A DNA stretch of 64,000 nucleotides from Candidatus Poribacteria bacterium (GCA_009841255.1 VXMD01000073.1:27291-91290); one strand, 5' to 3'; shown: positions 43,419 to 52,536, counted from the stretch's first letter. Numbers and translations are program-made. Notes: generated from the letters alone by a model not told the origin.

Positions 43419-44466
43419 AATGATAAAACCCAAGGTCCTACGTCCCGGTAGCCGTATCGCAGCGATTTCGCTCTCTTGGGGAGGTCCCGGCACTGTGCCG
43501 TATCGCTACGAGATAGGGAAACGTCAATGCGAAGAGGAATTCGGCGTGACGGTTATCGAAACGGAACACGCCTTGCGCGATGCAGTCTATCTTTCCAAAA
43601 ATCCGAAAGCACGTGCCGACGATTTGATGGCGGCTTTTACCGATGAGACGATCGATGGCATTATCTCAACGATCGGTGGTGAAGATTCTATTCGTACACT
43701 CCCATACCTCGATTTGGATCTAATTCGGAAGAACCCTAAGGTTTTTATGGGCTTTTCGGATACGACGATGTCGCATGCCGTCTGTTTTAAAACGGGCCTC
43801 GTGTCGTTCTACGGTCCCTCGTTTATGGCAGGGTTTGCCGAAAACGGTGGAATGTTTCCGTACATGGTGGATTCTGTCCGGCGGACCCTCTTTTCTACCG
43901 AACCGATCGGCGTTCTTGAACCGAACCGCACAGGCTGGACAGTCGAATACCTGCCGTGGGAGAATCCGGAAAATCAATCCATTCGTCGGAAACTGAATCC
44001 GTGTCCTGGCTGGAAGTTCCATCAGGAGGAGGGTGTCGTTGAAGGGCAACTTTTTGGGGGCTGTGTTGAGGTTTTGGACTGGCTCCGCGGCACTGACTTT
44101 TTCCCTGCTGCTACGGATCTTCAAAGTGCGGTTCTGTTCTTGGAGACTTCTGAAGACGCACCGCCTCCGTCGTTCCTAACGGAGTTTGTGAGATGCCTCG
44201 CGGCGATGGGTGTTCTTGAAGGACTTGGTGGGATTCTGCTCGGACGCCCCGGTGGCGGTGTTGATCCTGACACTTTCCACGCGTACGATGATGCACTCTG
44301 TGAAGCCGTGCGTGGGGAATACGGGTTAAACGATATGCCGATTGTCACCAACATGGACTTCGGACACACCGATCCGATGTTCGTTATCCCCATGGGCATG
44401 AAGGTGTGTATCGACTCCACGAAGCAGGAGATCGCCATTGACGAGGCAGCAGTTGCTAAAAGATGA
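43411..44466 (+). CDS. LD-carboxypeptidase/MccF-like serine peptidase (S66)
   Basis: A 351-residue S66 peptidase. The catalytic Ser is in VFMGFSDTTMSHA (about residue 116), and the Glu/His relay in AVLFLETSEDAPPP and FGHTDPMFVIP. SWGGPGT near the N-terminus and GGEDSIRTLPYLD are characteristic. LD-carboxypeptidases recycle muropeptides; MccF cleaves microcin C-like peptide nucleotides. The insert and GILLGRPGG pattern lean towards MccF. It overlaps the preceding membrane-protein gene by 8 bp; an alternative ATG is at 43420. Confidence 0.87.
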   Translation: MNKMIKPKVLRPGSRIAAISLSWGGPGTVPYRYEIGKRQCEEEFGVTVIETEHALRDAVYLSKNPKARADDLMAAFTDETIDGIISTIGGEDSIRTLPYLDLDLIRKNPKVFMGFSDTTMSHAVCFKTGLVSFYGPSFMAGFAENGGMFPYMVDSVRRTLFSTEPIGVLEPNRTGWTVEYLPWENPENQSIRRKLNPCPGWKFHQEEGVVEGQLFGGCVEVLDWLRGTDFFPAATDLQSAVLFLETSEDAPPPSFLTEFVRCLAAMGVLEGLGGILLGRPGGGVDPDTFHAYDDALCEAVRGEYGLNDMPIVTNMDFGHTDPMFVIPMGMKVCIDSTKQEIAIDEAAVAKR

Positions 44467-44580
44467 CACAAAGGGTTAACCAAGGCACATAGCAATGCAA
44501 CAACGACGCATTGCGGATCCGATAACATTCACGTTTCTGCCAAAGGTGTCTGATGACGCGCGTGACGGTAAAGTAAAAAA

Positions 44581-45780
44581 ATGAAGATACTTTTCTTATC
44601 TCCTACCGTGCCGTTTCCACTCACCGATGGCGGACGCATTCGGGTATTCAACCTCCTCAAACAGATTGCCACGAAAAATAGTGTGACCCTGCTCGCCTTG
44701 GAGACGCAACCGTCAGACGCCGAAGGCGTTGCACAACTCCAGCAGTTAGGCATTCAGGTCCATCTCGTCCCAAACGCGCAGTCACTTCCACCCGTATCGC
44801 TTGGCACGCTCCTTAAAGCGTTTCTCAGACGACAACCCATCACCGTTGCCCGCTACGATCTCCGTGCCTATCGCCGGAAATTTAAAGAATTGATCGCAAC
44901 TGGAACCTTTGATCTCGTCCATTACGAGATGTTTCACACGGCACAGTTCCATACAGAAGCACGCCTACCGAGTGTGCTCTCACAACAGAACGTCGATTCT
45001 GAGATTTGGCGGCGACTCTGCGATGAAACCGCCACTCCGTTTTATAAGTTGGCGTACTGGACGCAGCAACGCGCATTTCAACGGTATGAACGAGTGCTAA
45101 GCCCGCAATTCGACGCCGTGACGTGTACCTCCGACATCGACGCCGCTGTATTCCAACGACACTGCACGGAAGATGTTATCGAGATAATCCCGAACGGTGT
45201 TGATGTTACGCATTACCTGCCAGATTTTTCCTCTGAGGTCCCCGCACACCTCATCTATATCGGGAGTATGGATTGGTATCCGAATGAAGACGCTGTGAGC
45301 TTCTTTGCGGATGCGGTCTTGCCACGGATTCAGGAACGTGTCCCCGACGTTAGATTTTCGATTGTCGGCGGAAATCCATCGGCACGTGTCCAAAAACTGG
45401 CGGAGAGAAAAGGGGTTGTTGTCACGGGACGTGTACCCGAGATTAAGCCTTACTTCGCCGAGGCGACGGTTTTTGTTGTGCCGCTGCGCATCGGGAGCGG
45501 GACGCGTTTGAAAATCCTTGAGGCGTTAGCGATGGGCAAGGCGATTGTCTCTACTTCGGTCGGTGCGGAGGGATTGGATCTCAAAGACGGAGCGGAAATC
45601 TTCATCGCCGATGAACCCACAGTCTTTGCCGATGCGGTCATTCGATTGCTCACAGATGCCTCGCTTCGCCGTAGGGTCGGTGAAAACGGTCGTGCCCGTG
45701 TGGAGCAGGATTACGATTGGCGAAGTATCGGCGAGAAACTTCATGAAGTCTATACCAAAATTCTTGACGAAGATCCCTAA
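44581..45780 (+). CDS. GT4-family glycosyltransferase
   Basis: A 399-residue GT-B glycosyltransferase: N-terminal FLSPTVPFPLTDGGRIRVFNLL, linker with IPNGVDVTHYLPD, YIGSMDWYPNEDAVSFFADAVLP, and the donor-binding VPLRIGSGTRLKILEALAMGKAIVSTSVGAEGL with the EX7E-type glutamates. It transfers a sugar from a nucleotide sugar in surface polysaccharide synthesis. It stands alone between the peptidase and LamG genes, without a clear RBS. Confidence 0.9.
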   Translation: MKILFLSPTVPFPLTDGGRIRVFNLLKQIATKNSVTLLALETQPSDAEGVAQLQQLGIQVHLVPNAQSLPPVSLGTLLKAFLRRQPITVARYDLRAYRRKFKELIATGTFDLVHYEMFHTAQFHTEARLPSVLSQQNVDSEIWRRLCDETATPFYKLAYWTQQRAFQRYERVLSPQFDAVTCTSDIDAAVFQRHCTEDVIEIIPNGVDVTHYLPDFSSEVPAHLIYIGSMDWYPNEDAVSFFADAVLPRIQERVPDVRFSIVGGNPSARVQKLAERKGVVVTGRVPEIKPYFAEATVFVVPLRIGSGTRLKILEALAMGKAIVSTSVGAEGLDLKDGAEIFIADEPTVFADAVIRLLTDASLRRRVGENGRARVEQDYDWRSIGEKLHEVYTKILDEDP

Positions 45781-45790
45781 ATCCGAAAAG

Positions 45791-45820
45791 TTGATTTTTC
45801 GTTCTCAGATGTGCTATTAT
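45791..45820 (+). promoter_or_regulatory. Promoter for the LamG secreted protein
   Basis: TTGATT (45791-45796), 18-bp spacer, TATTAT (45815-45820), about 60 bp before the ATG at 45884. Confidence 0.45.
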
Positions 45821-45883
45821 GTAACCAACTTAAAAGAAACCCTTCCAACCTCAACAATAAACCAGTTAAAAGGAGCAATACCA

Positions 45884-46633
45884 ATGAAAGTCTTTACGTT
45901 AACTTTGGCAGTCACCCTTCTACTGATGAGCACCACTTTAGGGGTCGCGGGTGAGGATCCAGATTTGGTGGCATACTATCCGTTTGAGGGTAATGCAGAG
46001 GATGCCTCAGGAAACGGAAACGATGGCGAGATTGACGGTGGATCTAATTGGGTTAAAGGCAAATTTGGAGACGCTATCGAGTTAGATGCGGCGGCTTTTG
46101 TCCAGTTGCAAGTTTCCGATTCCCTTCACGGAGACATTTTTAAAGCCGATCCGTTCACAATTTCCGCATGGATTAAACCGAATTTTGAGGGAACCGAGTG
46201 GGAACATATCTGGCGGAGTCTCCCGACTGCTTCCGGCCACAATACCTTCTTCCTGAACAAAGTTCAAGGTCTCCTCTCTTGGCGCGGACAGGTTGCTGGA
46301 TGGACAGTGCTGTGTCAGAGCGAAGGAGGCATCGTCGAAAAGGATAAGTGGATGCATGTTATTGTCCAAGGCGATGGCGATAAATTCAGGATTTATGCGA
46401 ACGGTGAGATGGTCGCCGAAACGGATTTCCAAGAAACTCGCGGTAATAACGTAACCTACCGTCTTGGCGGTTCAGGTGGCGAGACGTTCGCTGGTGTAAT
46501 GGACGATTACGCAGTCTTTACCCGTGCATTAGACGAGGACGAGATTAGCCTGATACAAGAGGGTGTTGAAACGTTCCTGCCAGTCGAACCGAAAGGTAAG
46601 CTGGCAACGCAGTGGGCAGATCTCAAACGCTAA
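45884..46633 (+). CDS. Secreted LamG/concanavalin-like protein with shared C-terminal motif
   Basis: A 249-residue exported protein; ATG 45884 has AAAAGGAG upstream and starts a signal peptide (MKVFTLTLAVTLLLMSTTLGVAG). The body is one LamG/laminin-G-like fold: DLVAYYPFEGNAEDASGNGNDGE, FTISAWIKP, W.HVIVQGDGDKFRIYANGEMV, and GVMDDYAVFTRALDEDEI. It should bind carbohydrate or protein outside the cell. It ends VEPKGKLATQWADLKR, matching the C-terminus of the exported protein at 40175-40810. Longer upstream reading is only overlap with the glycosyltransferase gene. Confidence 0.88.
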   Translation: MKVFTLTLAVTLLLMSTTLGVAGEDPDLVAYYPFEGNAEDASGNGNDGEIDGGSNWVKGKFGDAIELDAAAFVQLQVSDSLHGDIFKADPFTISAWIKPNFEGTEWEHIWRSLPTASGHNTFFLNKVQGLLSWRGQVAGWTVLCQSEGGIVEKDKWMHVIVQGDGDKFRIYANGEMVAETDFQETRGNNVTYRLGGSGGETFAGVMDDYAVFTRALDEDEISLIQEGVETFLPVEPKGKLATQWADLKR

Positions 46634-46682
46634 TTCCAGAATCGGTCGCACTAGCTTCTCAAGAACGCTTCTCCGTGCCGCT

Positions 46683-46704
46683 GGCGAGGTTTCCTAACCT
46701 CGCC
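46683..46704. repeat. Intergenic hairpin GGCGAGGT-N6-ACCTCGCC
   Basis: A perfect 8-bp stem with a TTCCTA loop, 50 bp past the LamG gene. No T-run follows. Similar GC-stem palindromes with ACCTA tails occur nearby (about 46728-46790) and at 19375-19400, so this looks like a REP-type family rather than a terminator. Confidence 0.45.
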
Positions 46705-46921
46705 TCCTCAAACTTCGGTAGGCGCCTTTCAATCCTTTATCCTTTCCAGTCACAGGCGGGCTCTCGGTTACAAACCGCACCTACCTTGTGTAGCTAACTA
46801 CCTACCGCCCAACTGTTGACGGCTGATGGCTATTCCATATTTCCCTTGTATTCCTACCCTGTTTCTGATAGAATTCCCCATAAAGTCCACCTACAGGTGA
46901 AAACATAAAGGACGGAGATGT

Positions 46922-48175
46922 ATGGCACTTCCAAAAATGACACGGATTCAGCAGCGGTTTGAGGCACCCGTTCTCACCGACCTCCCTGCTGCCATTCACA
47001 CAGAACTGGCGCGGATTAACGCCGCTGCGATTATCAAACCCGGCGAGACTGTCGCCATTACGGCGGGGAGTCGCGGCGTTGCGAATGTCGCAACGGCGGT
47101 CAAGGCGACCGTTGATTACCTCAAGACCCTCGAGGCGCATCCCTTTGTCGTTCCAGCGATGGGGAGCCACGGGGGTGCAACCCCTGAAGGACAAAGGAGT
47201 GTGCTGGAGCATTACGGCATCACCGAAGAGACCGTCGGCGCACCCGTGAAAGCGACAATGGAGGTCGTGGAACTCGGAAAGACGGCGGACGGTTTGCCCG
47301 TTTTTTTCGACCGGTATGCCGCTGAGGCGGATCACGTTGTCCCCCTCAATCGCATTAAAGCACATACAGATTTCAACGGGTCCATCGAGAGCGGCGTGAT
47401 GAAGATGATGGTGATCGGACTCGGCAAACAGGAGGGTGCGAACTTCTATCACCGCGCATTCTTCCAGTACGGGTTTGAACACGTTATCACTGCCGTGGGT
47501 GGCTTCATCCTCGATAGTGGAAAAATTGCTTTCGGTATCGGTTTGATTGAGAACGCACACGAAGATACTGCGAAAGCGGTCGCTATGCCCGCCGCGCAAC
47601 TCCTTCAAACCGAGCGTGAACTGCTCGTCGAAGCGAAATCGCTGATGGGACGACTCCCGTTTGATGATCTGGATCTACTCATCGTGGATTGGACAGGTAA
47701 AAATATCAGTGGGACGGGTATGGACACGAACGTCATTGGCAGGATGATGCAGAACTTTGAGCCGGAACCCGCAAAACCTGCGATCCTCCGTATATTCGTC
47801 CGAAACCTCACCGAAGAGAGTGACGGAAACGCCACCGGCATCGGACTCGCCGACTTCACAACGACCCGCCTCGTGGAGCAGATTGATCGACATTCTACCT
47901 ATATGAACGGCATCACAGCACTCGGACCACAGAAGTCGAAAATCCCGTTCTACTACGACACCGACCGAGAAGCGATTGAAGTGGCACTTGACACCATCGG
48001 TCTCACCGAGCCAGAGGATGCCCGCGTCATTCGTATTGAAAGCACGCTAAGATTAACGGAACTCGACATCTCTGATGTGCTGCTTGAGGATGCGAAGCTG
48101 CATTCGAGGTTAGAAGTTATGGGCGAGACGAAACCGCTCACGTTTGACGCCGCAGGCAATTTATTACCGTTTTAG
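46922..48175 (+). CDS. LarA-like (DUF2088) nickel-pincer-type racemase/epimerase
   Basis: A 417-residue protein of the lactate racemase LarA superfamily: VAITAGSRGVANV, PAMGSHGGATPEGQRSVLEHYGI, and NRIKAHTDFNGSIESGVMKMMVIGLGKQEGA with the Lys and His that, in LarA, carry and contact the nickel-pincer nucleotide. It probably racemises or epimerises a 2-hydroxy acid. The cofactor enzyme LarC is encoded 9 kb away (57097-58431), supporting a nickel-pincer enzyme. The short upstream sequence AAGGACGGAG serves the ATG. Confidence 0.83.
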   Translation: MALPKMTRIQQRFEAPVLTDLPAAIHTELARINAAAIIKPGETVAITAGSRGVANVATAVKATVDYLKTLEAHPFVVPAMGSHGGATPEGQRSVLEHYGITEETVGAPVKATMEVVELGKTADGLPVFFDRYAAEADHVVPLNRIKAHTDFNGSIESGVMKMMVIGLGKQEGANFYHRAFFQYGFEHVITAVGGFILDSGKIAFGIGLIENAHEDTAKAVAMPAAQLLQTERELLVEAKSLMGRLPFDDLDLLIVDWTGKNISGTGMDTNVIGRMMQNFEPEPAKPAILRIFVRNLTEESDGNATGIGLADFTTTRLVEQIDRHSTYMNGITALGPQKSKIPFYYDTDREAIEVALDTIGLTEPEDARVIRIESTLRLTELDISDVLLEDAKLHSRLEVMGETKPLTFDAAGNLLPF

Positions 48176-48221
48176 GTAGCCATCAGTCATCAGCAGTCGG
48201 CTTAAGATAGCACCAAGACCA

Positions 48222-48349
48222 GTAGCCCGTAATGAAATTAGGTTTCCTTAAATGGCATAATTTGTCTTTGCTTTACATTTGGAGGGCGGATTTAAGGGAT
48301 GCCCGTGACAGTTTAAATGCCGGTTGTTCCTCCGCAAGGTATCATTAAA
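48222..48349 (+). repeat. Dispersed intergenic repeat A, copy 4
   Basis: From GTAGCCCGTAATGAAATT to CCGCAAGGTATCATTAAA, abutting the UbiA-type ATG at 48350. Shares about 40 bp (TTAAATGGCATAATTTGTC and following) with copy 3. Confidence 0.72.
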
Positions 48350-49201
48350 ATGCGGAAACTTAAGATTATCTTGGAGATGATTAAATTTGAACACACGATC
48401 TTCGCGCTGCCGTTTGCGGTCATGAGTGCGTTTATCGCCGCAGATGGGCTCCCTTCGTTGGAAAAGTCTGGCTGGATTCTCGTGGCGATGGTAGGGGCGC
48501 GCAGCTGCGCCATGGCGTTCAACCGACTCGCCGATGCTGAAATTGATGCGAAGAACCCACGCACCGCTATGCGTGCAATCCCTGCAGGCTTGATTACGAA
48601 AGGCACTGTGTGGGGTTTCACTCTCATCTCCGCCGGACTGCTGGTTTTTGCGGCATGGCGACTGAACCCGCTCGCCTTCGCGCTGTCGCCGGTTGCGCTT
48701 TTTGTGGTCATGGGATACTCCTATACGAAGCGTTTCACCGCACTCTCACATTTCTGGCTCGGGCTTTCCCTCTCCATTTCACCTGTCGGCGCGTGGATTG
48801 CGATTCAGGGTAGTTTTGCATTGCCACCGATAATCCTTTGTCTTGTGGTCCTACTCTGGACAGCGGGTTTCGACATCATCTATGCGTGTCAAGACGTTAA
48901 TTTTGATAGAAAGCATGGGCTACGTTCGATTCCAGCGAAAATCGGAATCCGGTGGTCGTTGTGGCTCTCGTCCGCCTTACACGTCATCGCTGTGTTGCTA
49001 CTTCTCGGCATTCCGTTTCTTGTTGAATTAGGACTTTTCTATTATATCGGTGTCGGGATTGTTGTGCTCATCTTTATCTACGAGCACGCCATTGTCAAAC
49101 CGACGGATCTGTCCCGTGTCAACCTCGCCTTTTTCACACTGAACGGCACGATTAGCCTGGTCCTGATGGCACTTTCAATCGCCGATATTTTACTGTTATA
49201 A
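48350..49201 (+). CDS. UbiA-family prenyltransferase (4-hydroxybenzoate/MqnP-like)
   Basis: A 283-residue polytopic membrane prenyltransferase with about eight hydrophobic spans. The first Asp-rich motif is NRLADAEIDAKNPRT (about 52-66), the second is DVNFDRKHGLRSIP (about 185-198). FEHTIFALPFA and MGYSYTKRFTALSHFWLG match the UbiA/MqnP group acting in ubiquinone or futalosine-pathway menaquinone synthesis. I start it at ATG 48350; the 11 extra upstream codons would be repeat A sequence. No other quinone genes are in the window. Confidence 0.88.
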   Translation: MRKLKIILEMIKFEHTIFALPFAVMSAFIAADGLPSLEKSGWILVAMVGARSCAMAFNRLADAEIDAKNPRTAMRAIPAGLITKGTVWGFTLISAGLLVFAAWRLNPLAFALSPVALFVVMGYSYTKRFTALSHFWLGLSLSISPVGAWIAIQGSFALPPIILCLVVLLWTAGFDIIYACQDVNFDRKHGLRSIPAKIGIRWSLWLSSALHVIAVLLLLGIPFLVELGLFYYIGVGIVVLIFIYEHAIVKPTDLSRVNLAFFTLNGTISLVLMALSIADILLL

Positions 49202-49255
49202 CTTTCAGAGGTTTTCGTCTAACAATGGATGTCTCTTAAGATAATCCCAAAACCC

Positions 49256-49358
49256 GTAGTCCGTAACGAAGTGGAGGACGGATTTAAGGGACGCACTTCA
49301 AAGTCCAAACGCACGTTGTTCCTCCGCAAGGCACAAAAAAAAGGTATAAAAGAAAAAC
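49256..49358 (+). repeat. Dispersed intergenic repeat A, copy 5
   Basis: GTAGTCCGTAACGAAGTGGAGG, then GGATTTAAGGGACGCACTTC, and CCTCCGCAAGGCACAAAAA. It is head-to-tail with copy 6. Confidence 0.65.
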
Positions 49359-49468
49359 GTAGCCCGTAACGAAGTGGTGGGGTTTTTGCTTGGGTATTTC
49401 TTCAGATATACGGAAGGGTGCTTCAATATTCAAACCCCACTTACCGAACCGCAAGGTACCATTCAAAA
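49359..49468 (+). repeat. Dispersed intergenic repeat A, copy 6
   Basis: GTAGCCCGTAACGAAGTGG, GGGTTTTTGCTTGGGTATTTC, and the 3' end CCGCAAGGTACCATTCAAAA directly before the ATG at 49469. Confidence 0.7.
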
Positions 49469-50290
49469 ATGAAACTTTCACTTTCCGTACGCGTCGCAGA
49501 AACGGCATCGAAAAGAGATGCTACGCATAGCTTCAAACAACTGACCGAACTCGCGGCAGGACTCGGTTACGAGGCGGTCTGTATGCGTGCCTCCCAAGTC
49601 GGGATCCATTCGCCTCTGGAGCAAATTACCGCTGCCCGAAAACAGGCAGCGTCGCTCAACCTGAAGGTCTCAATGGTCACCGGCGATTTTCCAGTACCAA
49701 TCAACAATGAACAAGGACCAGATGGACTCCGCAATATAACGCCCTATCTGGATTTAACAGAACTCCTTGGCGCCGATCTCATCCGCATTGCGATGAAGGT
49801 TGAAGCGGATATCCCGTGGGCACAACGTGCCTCCGATGAAGCCGCCGAGCGGGGTATCCGTCTCGCACATCAATCGCACACGCAGAGTCTATTTGAAACG
49901 GTGGAGGGTTCGGTCGATGTATTGAAACGGGTCGGTAGAAAAAATTTCGGAATTATCTATGAACCCGCCAATCTCGACCTGTGTGCTCAAGATTACGGTG
50001 TCGAGACGCTTAAACGGTTTTCGCCGTATCTTCTCAACGTCTATCTTCAGAATCACATCCGCCGACCGGAGGGAAAGACCCACCTCCTGACGTGGATTCA
50101 AGGCGTAGTCCCACACGATCCGATCCGTTTGCAGGACGCAGGTGGCATCGATTTTCCATCGGTGTTTCAGGGGTTGGAGGCGATTGATTACGATGGGTAT
50201 GTGACGGTGCATCAGGCGTTCCGAGAGATTATGGAACCTGAAGACGCAGCGGAGCAGAGTTATACATATCTTAAACCGTTTTGCGGATAG
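49469..50290 (+). CDS. Sugar phosphate isomerase/epimerase (xylose-isomerase-like TIM barrel)
   Basis: A 273-residue TIM-barrel protein of the AP_endonuc_2/IolE-like group. Metal-site segments are visible: RLAHQSHTQSLFETVEGS, IIYEPANLDLCAQDYG and NVYLQNHI. It probably isomerises or epimerises a sugar or keto-inositol; substrate unknown. I start it at 49469, because the 17 upstream codons fall inside repeat A. The sulfatase gene begins 22 bp downstream, suggesting a glycan-use operon. Confidence 0.83.
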   Translation: MKLSLSVRVAETASKRDATHSFKQLTELAAGLGYEAVCMRASQVGIHSPLEQITAARKQAASLNLKVSMVTGDFPVPINNEQGPDGLRNITPYLDLTELLGADLIRIAMKVEADIPWAQRASDEAAERGIRLAHQSHTQSLFETVEGSVDVLKRVGRKNFGIIYEPANLDLCAQDYGVETLKRFSPYLLNVYLQNHIRRPEGKTHLLTWIQGVVPHDPIRLQDAGGIDFPSVFQGLEAIDYDGYVTVHQAFREIMEPEDAAEQSYTYLKPFCG

Positions 50291-50312
50291 GGAAAGGTGG
50301 CCTCGTTACACT

Positions 50313-51827
50313 ATGAGCGCACAGCAACCGAATATCCTGATTATCACGACCGATCAGCAGCGGACAGATAGTTTGAGCTGCTACGGATCAACGTTTACAG
50401 ATACACCCCATCTGGATCAGTTCACCTCTGAGGGTGTCTGTTTTGAACGGGCATATTGTGCGAATCCAGTCTGTACGCCTGCCCGTGCCTCAATTTTTTC
50501 GGGACGATATGTGAGTCGTCACGGGGCGTGGAACGTCGGCATGAACGTCCCCGAAGACGAAACCCTGCTGTCGCACCGACTTGCTGAAGTTGGCTATCGC
50601 ACGCATTATATCGGTAAGGCACACTTTCAACCCTTCGGCGCCTCCGCGGAACAGTCGGTCGAAACCTCCCGTGATACGACACGCTACCCAGACTTCCAGG
50701 GTCCCTACTACGGATTTGAAACAGTGGAGCTGGCACTCGGTCATGCGACTTATGGCGTCGCGGGACATTACGGGGAGTGGGTGCGTTCACGCGTTTCTGC
50801 GGAAACGTTCGAGAGTTACAGCAAAGCGACACGCCTGAGCGAAGGGGGTTTCGGGGGCGAGGCATACGACTGGGATATACCCCTGAAATACCATAATAGC
50901 GTCTGGACAGCGGACCGGACAATAGATTTTCTATCAAACCGAGATGCATCCCAGCCATTCCTACTAGCAGTCGGTTTCCAAGATCCGCATCATCCGCACT
51001 GTGTCCCTACTGAATTCGAGGCACGTGTTGATCCGGCGCGAGTCCCGCTGCCAGACCTTGTTGAAGGTGAACTCGACGACAAACCACCCCACTTTTTAGA
51101 GGGGCGATGCGGTCAGCTTGAAAAGTCAGAGATCCGTGGAACGTTTGCTATCGCTGGACAGGGGGGCGGTGCGGATTATCGCAAAGTCTCTGAAGCCGAT
51201 GCCCGACTCGGTAAAGCTTACTATTACAATATGGTGAGGATTATCGATCAACAGATGGGACGGATTCTGGAGTGTTTGGATACGTCCGGGTTGGCAGAGA
51301 ACACGTTCGTGCTTTTCACGACCGACCACGGTGAACTCCTCGGCGATCACGGTCTCTGGATGAAAGGACCGTTCCATTATGAGCAACTCGTCCGTGTGCC
51401 AACGTTGCTGCGATTCCCCGCCAGGATTCCTGCTGGACAGCGTACAGAGGCACTCTTTAGCCACGTCGATATTGTCCCGACGGTCCTTTCCGCCATCGGT
51501 ATGTCGATCCCACCGGATACGGATGGTGTGGATGTTATACCGATGCTTACGGGTGAGACGACATCCATCCGAGATTCGGTGTTGGTCGAATGTGTAGACG
51601 ATCCACGCGGCTTGCGACTCAAGACAATCGTGACCGATACACGGAAGTTAACTTGGTATTGTGGGCATAATTATGGGGAACTCTACGATTTGGAGAAGGA
51701 TCCGAGTGAGCGAGTCAATCAGTGGGAGAATGCCGCCTACGCTGCAGATAGGATGTCTCTGATGAGCCGTATTCTTGAAACGATGGAGCCTTTAGAGAGA
51801 AGGGTTGAGCGATTATCGTACGCTTGA
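50313..51827 (+). CDS. Type I sulfatase (CxPxR type)
   Basis: A 504-residue formylglycine sulfatase. The motif is C54-T-P-A-R58 (NPVCTPARAS) with the SGRY tail; metal ligands in IITTDQQR and FTTDHGELLGDHGLWMKG. ETLLSHRLAEVGYRTHYIGKAHFQPFG is typical of the choline-sulfatase/heparan-sulfatase-like S1 group. No signal peptide. It follows the TIM-barrel isomerase by 22 bp. Clearly diverged from the CxAxR sulfatase at 5510-6934. Confidence 0.92.
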   Translation: MSAQQPNILIITTDQQRTDSLSCYGSTFTDTPHLDQFTSEGVCFERAYCANPVCTPARASIFSGRYVSRHGAWNVGMNVPEDETLLSHRLAEVGYRTHYIGKAHFQPFGASAEQSVETSRDTTRYPDFQGPYYGFETVELALGHATYGVAGHYGEWVRSRVSAETFESYSKATRLSEGGFGGEAYDWDIPLKYHNSVWTADRTIDFLSNRDASQPFLLAVGFQDPHHPHCVPTEFEARVDPARVPLPDLVEGELDDKPPHFLEGRCGQLEKSEIRGTFAIAGQGGGADYRKVSEADARLGKAYYYNMVRIIDQQMGRILECLDTSGLAENTFVLFTTDHGELLGDHGLWMKGPFHYEQLVRVPTLLRFPARIPAGQRTEALFSHVDIVPTVLSAIGMSIPPDTDGVDVIPMLTGETTSIRDSVLVECVDDPRGLRLKTIVTDTRKLTWYCGHNYGELYDLEKDPSERVNQWENAAYAADRMSLMSRILETMEPLERRVERLSYA

Positions 51828-51841
51828 GGTGAAGCCACTAA

Positions 51842-52027
51842 TTACGGCTGTGGAATTTCTAAATCAGAACAGATTTTTCTCGCTAAAAAAGGGTTTAGTT
51901 CTCTATGGCGTGGTACAGGAGCGGTCTTCCGAGTTTTACGATTAACATAGATGGTATGATTACCGCCTTCTCGGAGAAGTTCGCAACCGTTCTTTACAAG
52001 GTGACGGATCAATTCGCGTCTTTTCAT
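51842..52027 (-). CDS. hicA: HicA-type mRNA interferase toxin
   Basis: A 61-residue HicA: RRELIRHLVKNGCELLREGGNHTIYVN with the catalytic His in the GNH motif, and a basic C-terminal half ending in ARKICSDLEIPQP. It has the dsRBD-like fold and cleaves mRNA when free. The start overlaps hicB by 4 bp (ATGA), with hicB first, the less common order. Confidence 0.92.
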   Translation of the reverse strand: MKRRELIRHLVKNGCELLREGGNHTIYVNRKTRKTAPVPRHRELNPFLARKICSDLEIPQP

Positions 52028-52242
52028 AGACGGACAAAAATCGGTTCGCGAATAACTTCTTCTAATTCCTCAATGTATTCTTCGGCAAGTGTCCGGTTTG
52101 CCTTGATTGTCAGTTGGATTGCTTCGTGCAGATTTGCCCGCGTTTCCTCGAGCGTTTTTCCTTGCGTATTTGCGCCGGGTAATTCTTCGACAAATCCGAT
52201 GTAGCCTTCTGGCACTTTTTTGAAAACCGCGTTGAATTGCAT
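52024..52242 (-). CDS. hicB: HicB-type antitoxin
   Basis: A 72-residue HicB partial RNase-H-fold antitoxin: FNAVFKKVPEGYIGFVEELPGANTQGKTLEEARAN-like core and NLHEAIQLTIKANR. The ATG at 52242 has AGGAG 10 nt upstream and is preferred over an upstream start. It lacks the C-terminal helix-turn-helix of longer HicB proteins, so it may not autoregulate by itself. Partner of the overlapping hicA. Confidence 0.92.
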   Translation of the reverse strand: MQFNAVFKKVPEGYIGFVEELPGANTQGKTLEETRANLHEAIQLTIKANRTLAEEYIEELEEVIREPIFVRL

Positions 52243-52403
52243 CCTAAAACTCCTATTGAATTGGTGTAAACGTATTTTATTATGTGCCCCCGATTTTGTC
52301 AAACGAAAGCAGCATCCATCCTAAATCGGAGTTACAAACCCCTTCCACAAGGAAAACGGAACGCGGAATACCAAAACTTTACATACCCTCTCTGTTTTTA
52401 GAC

Positions 52404-52432
52404 TTGCATTTAAAAAAAGGATTGGGTATCAT
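52404..52432 (+). promoter_or_regulatory. Possible promoter for the GT2 gene
   Basis: TTGCAT (52404-52409), 17-bp spacer, TATCAT (52427-52432), about 105 bp before the ATG. An AGGAGGT at 52441 lies just after it, near a GTG that opens a short out-of-frame ORF. Confidence 0.4.
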
Positions 52433-52536
52433 ACTAAAGTAGGAGGTACACACCGTGTGCCGTAACCAGATTTCCAATCCTCTTGCGTTCCGTAGGGACG
52501 ATATATCTATAGAGGGAAAACATTGGGGGCATCCAG

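Noticed and set aside
45545..45883. N-terminal extension of the LamG protein
   Set aside because: The upstream codons lie inside the glycosyltransferase gene; ATG 45884 has an RBS and starts a signal peptide.
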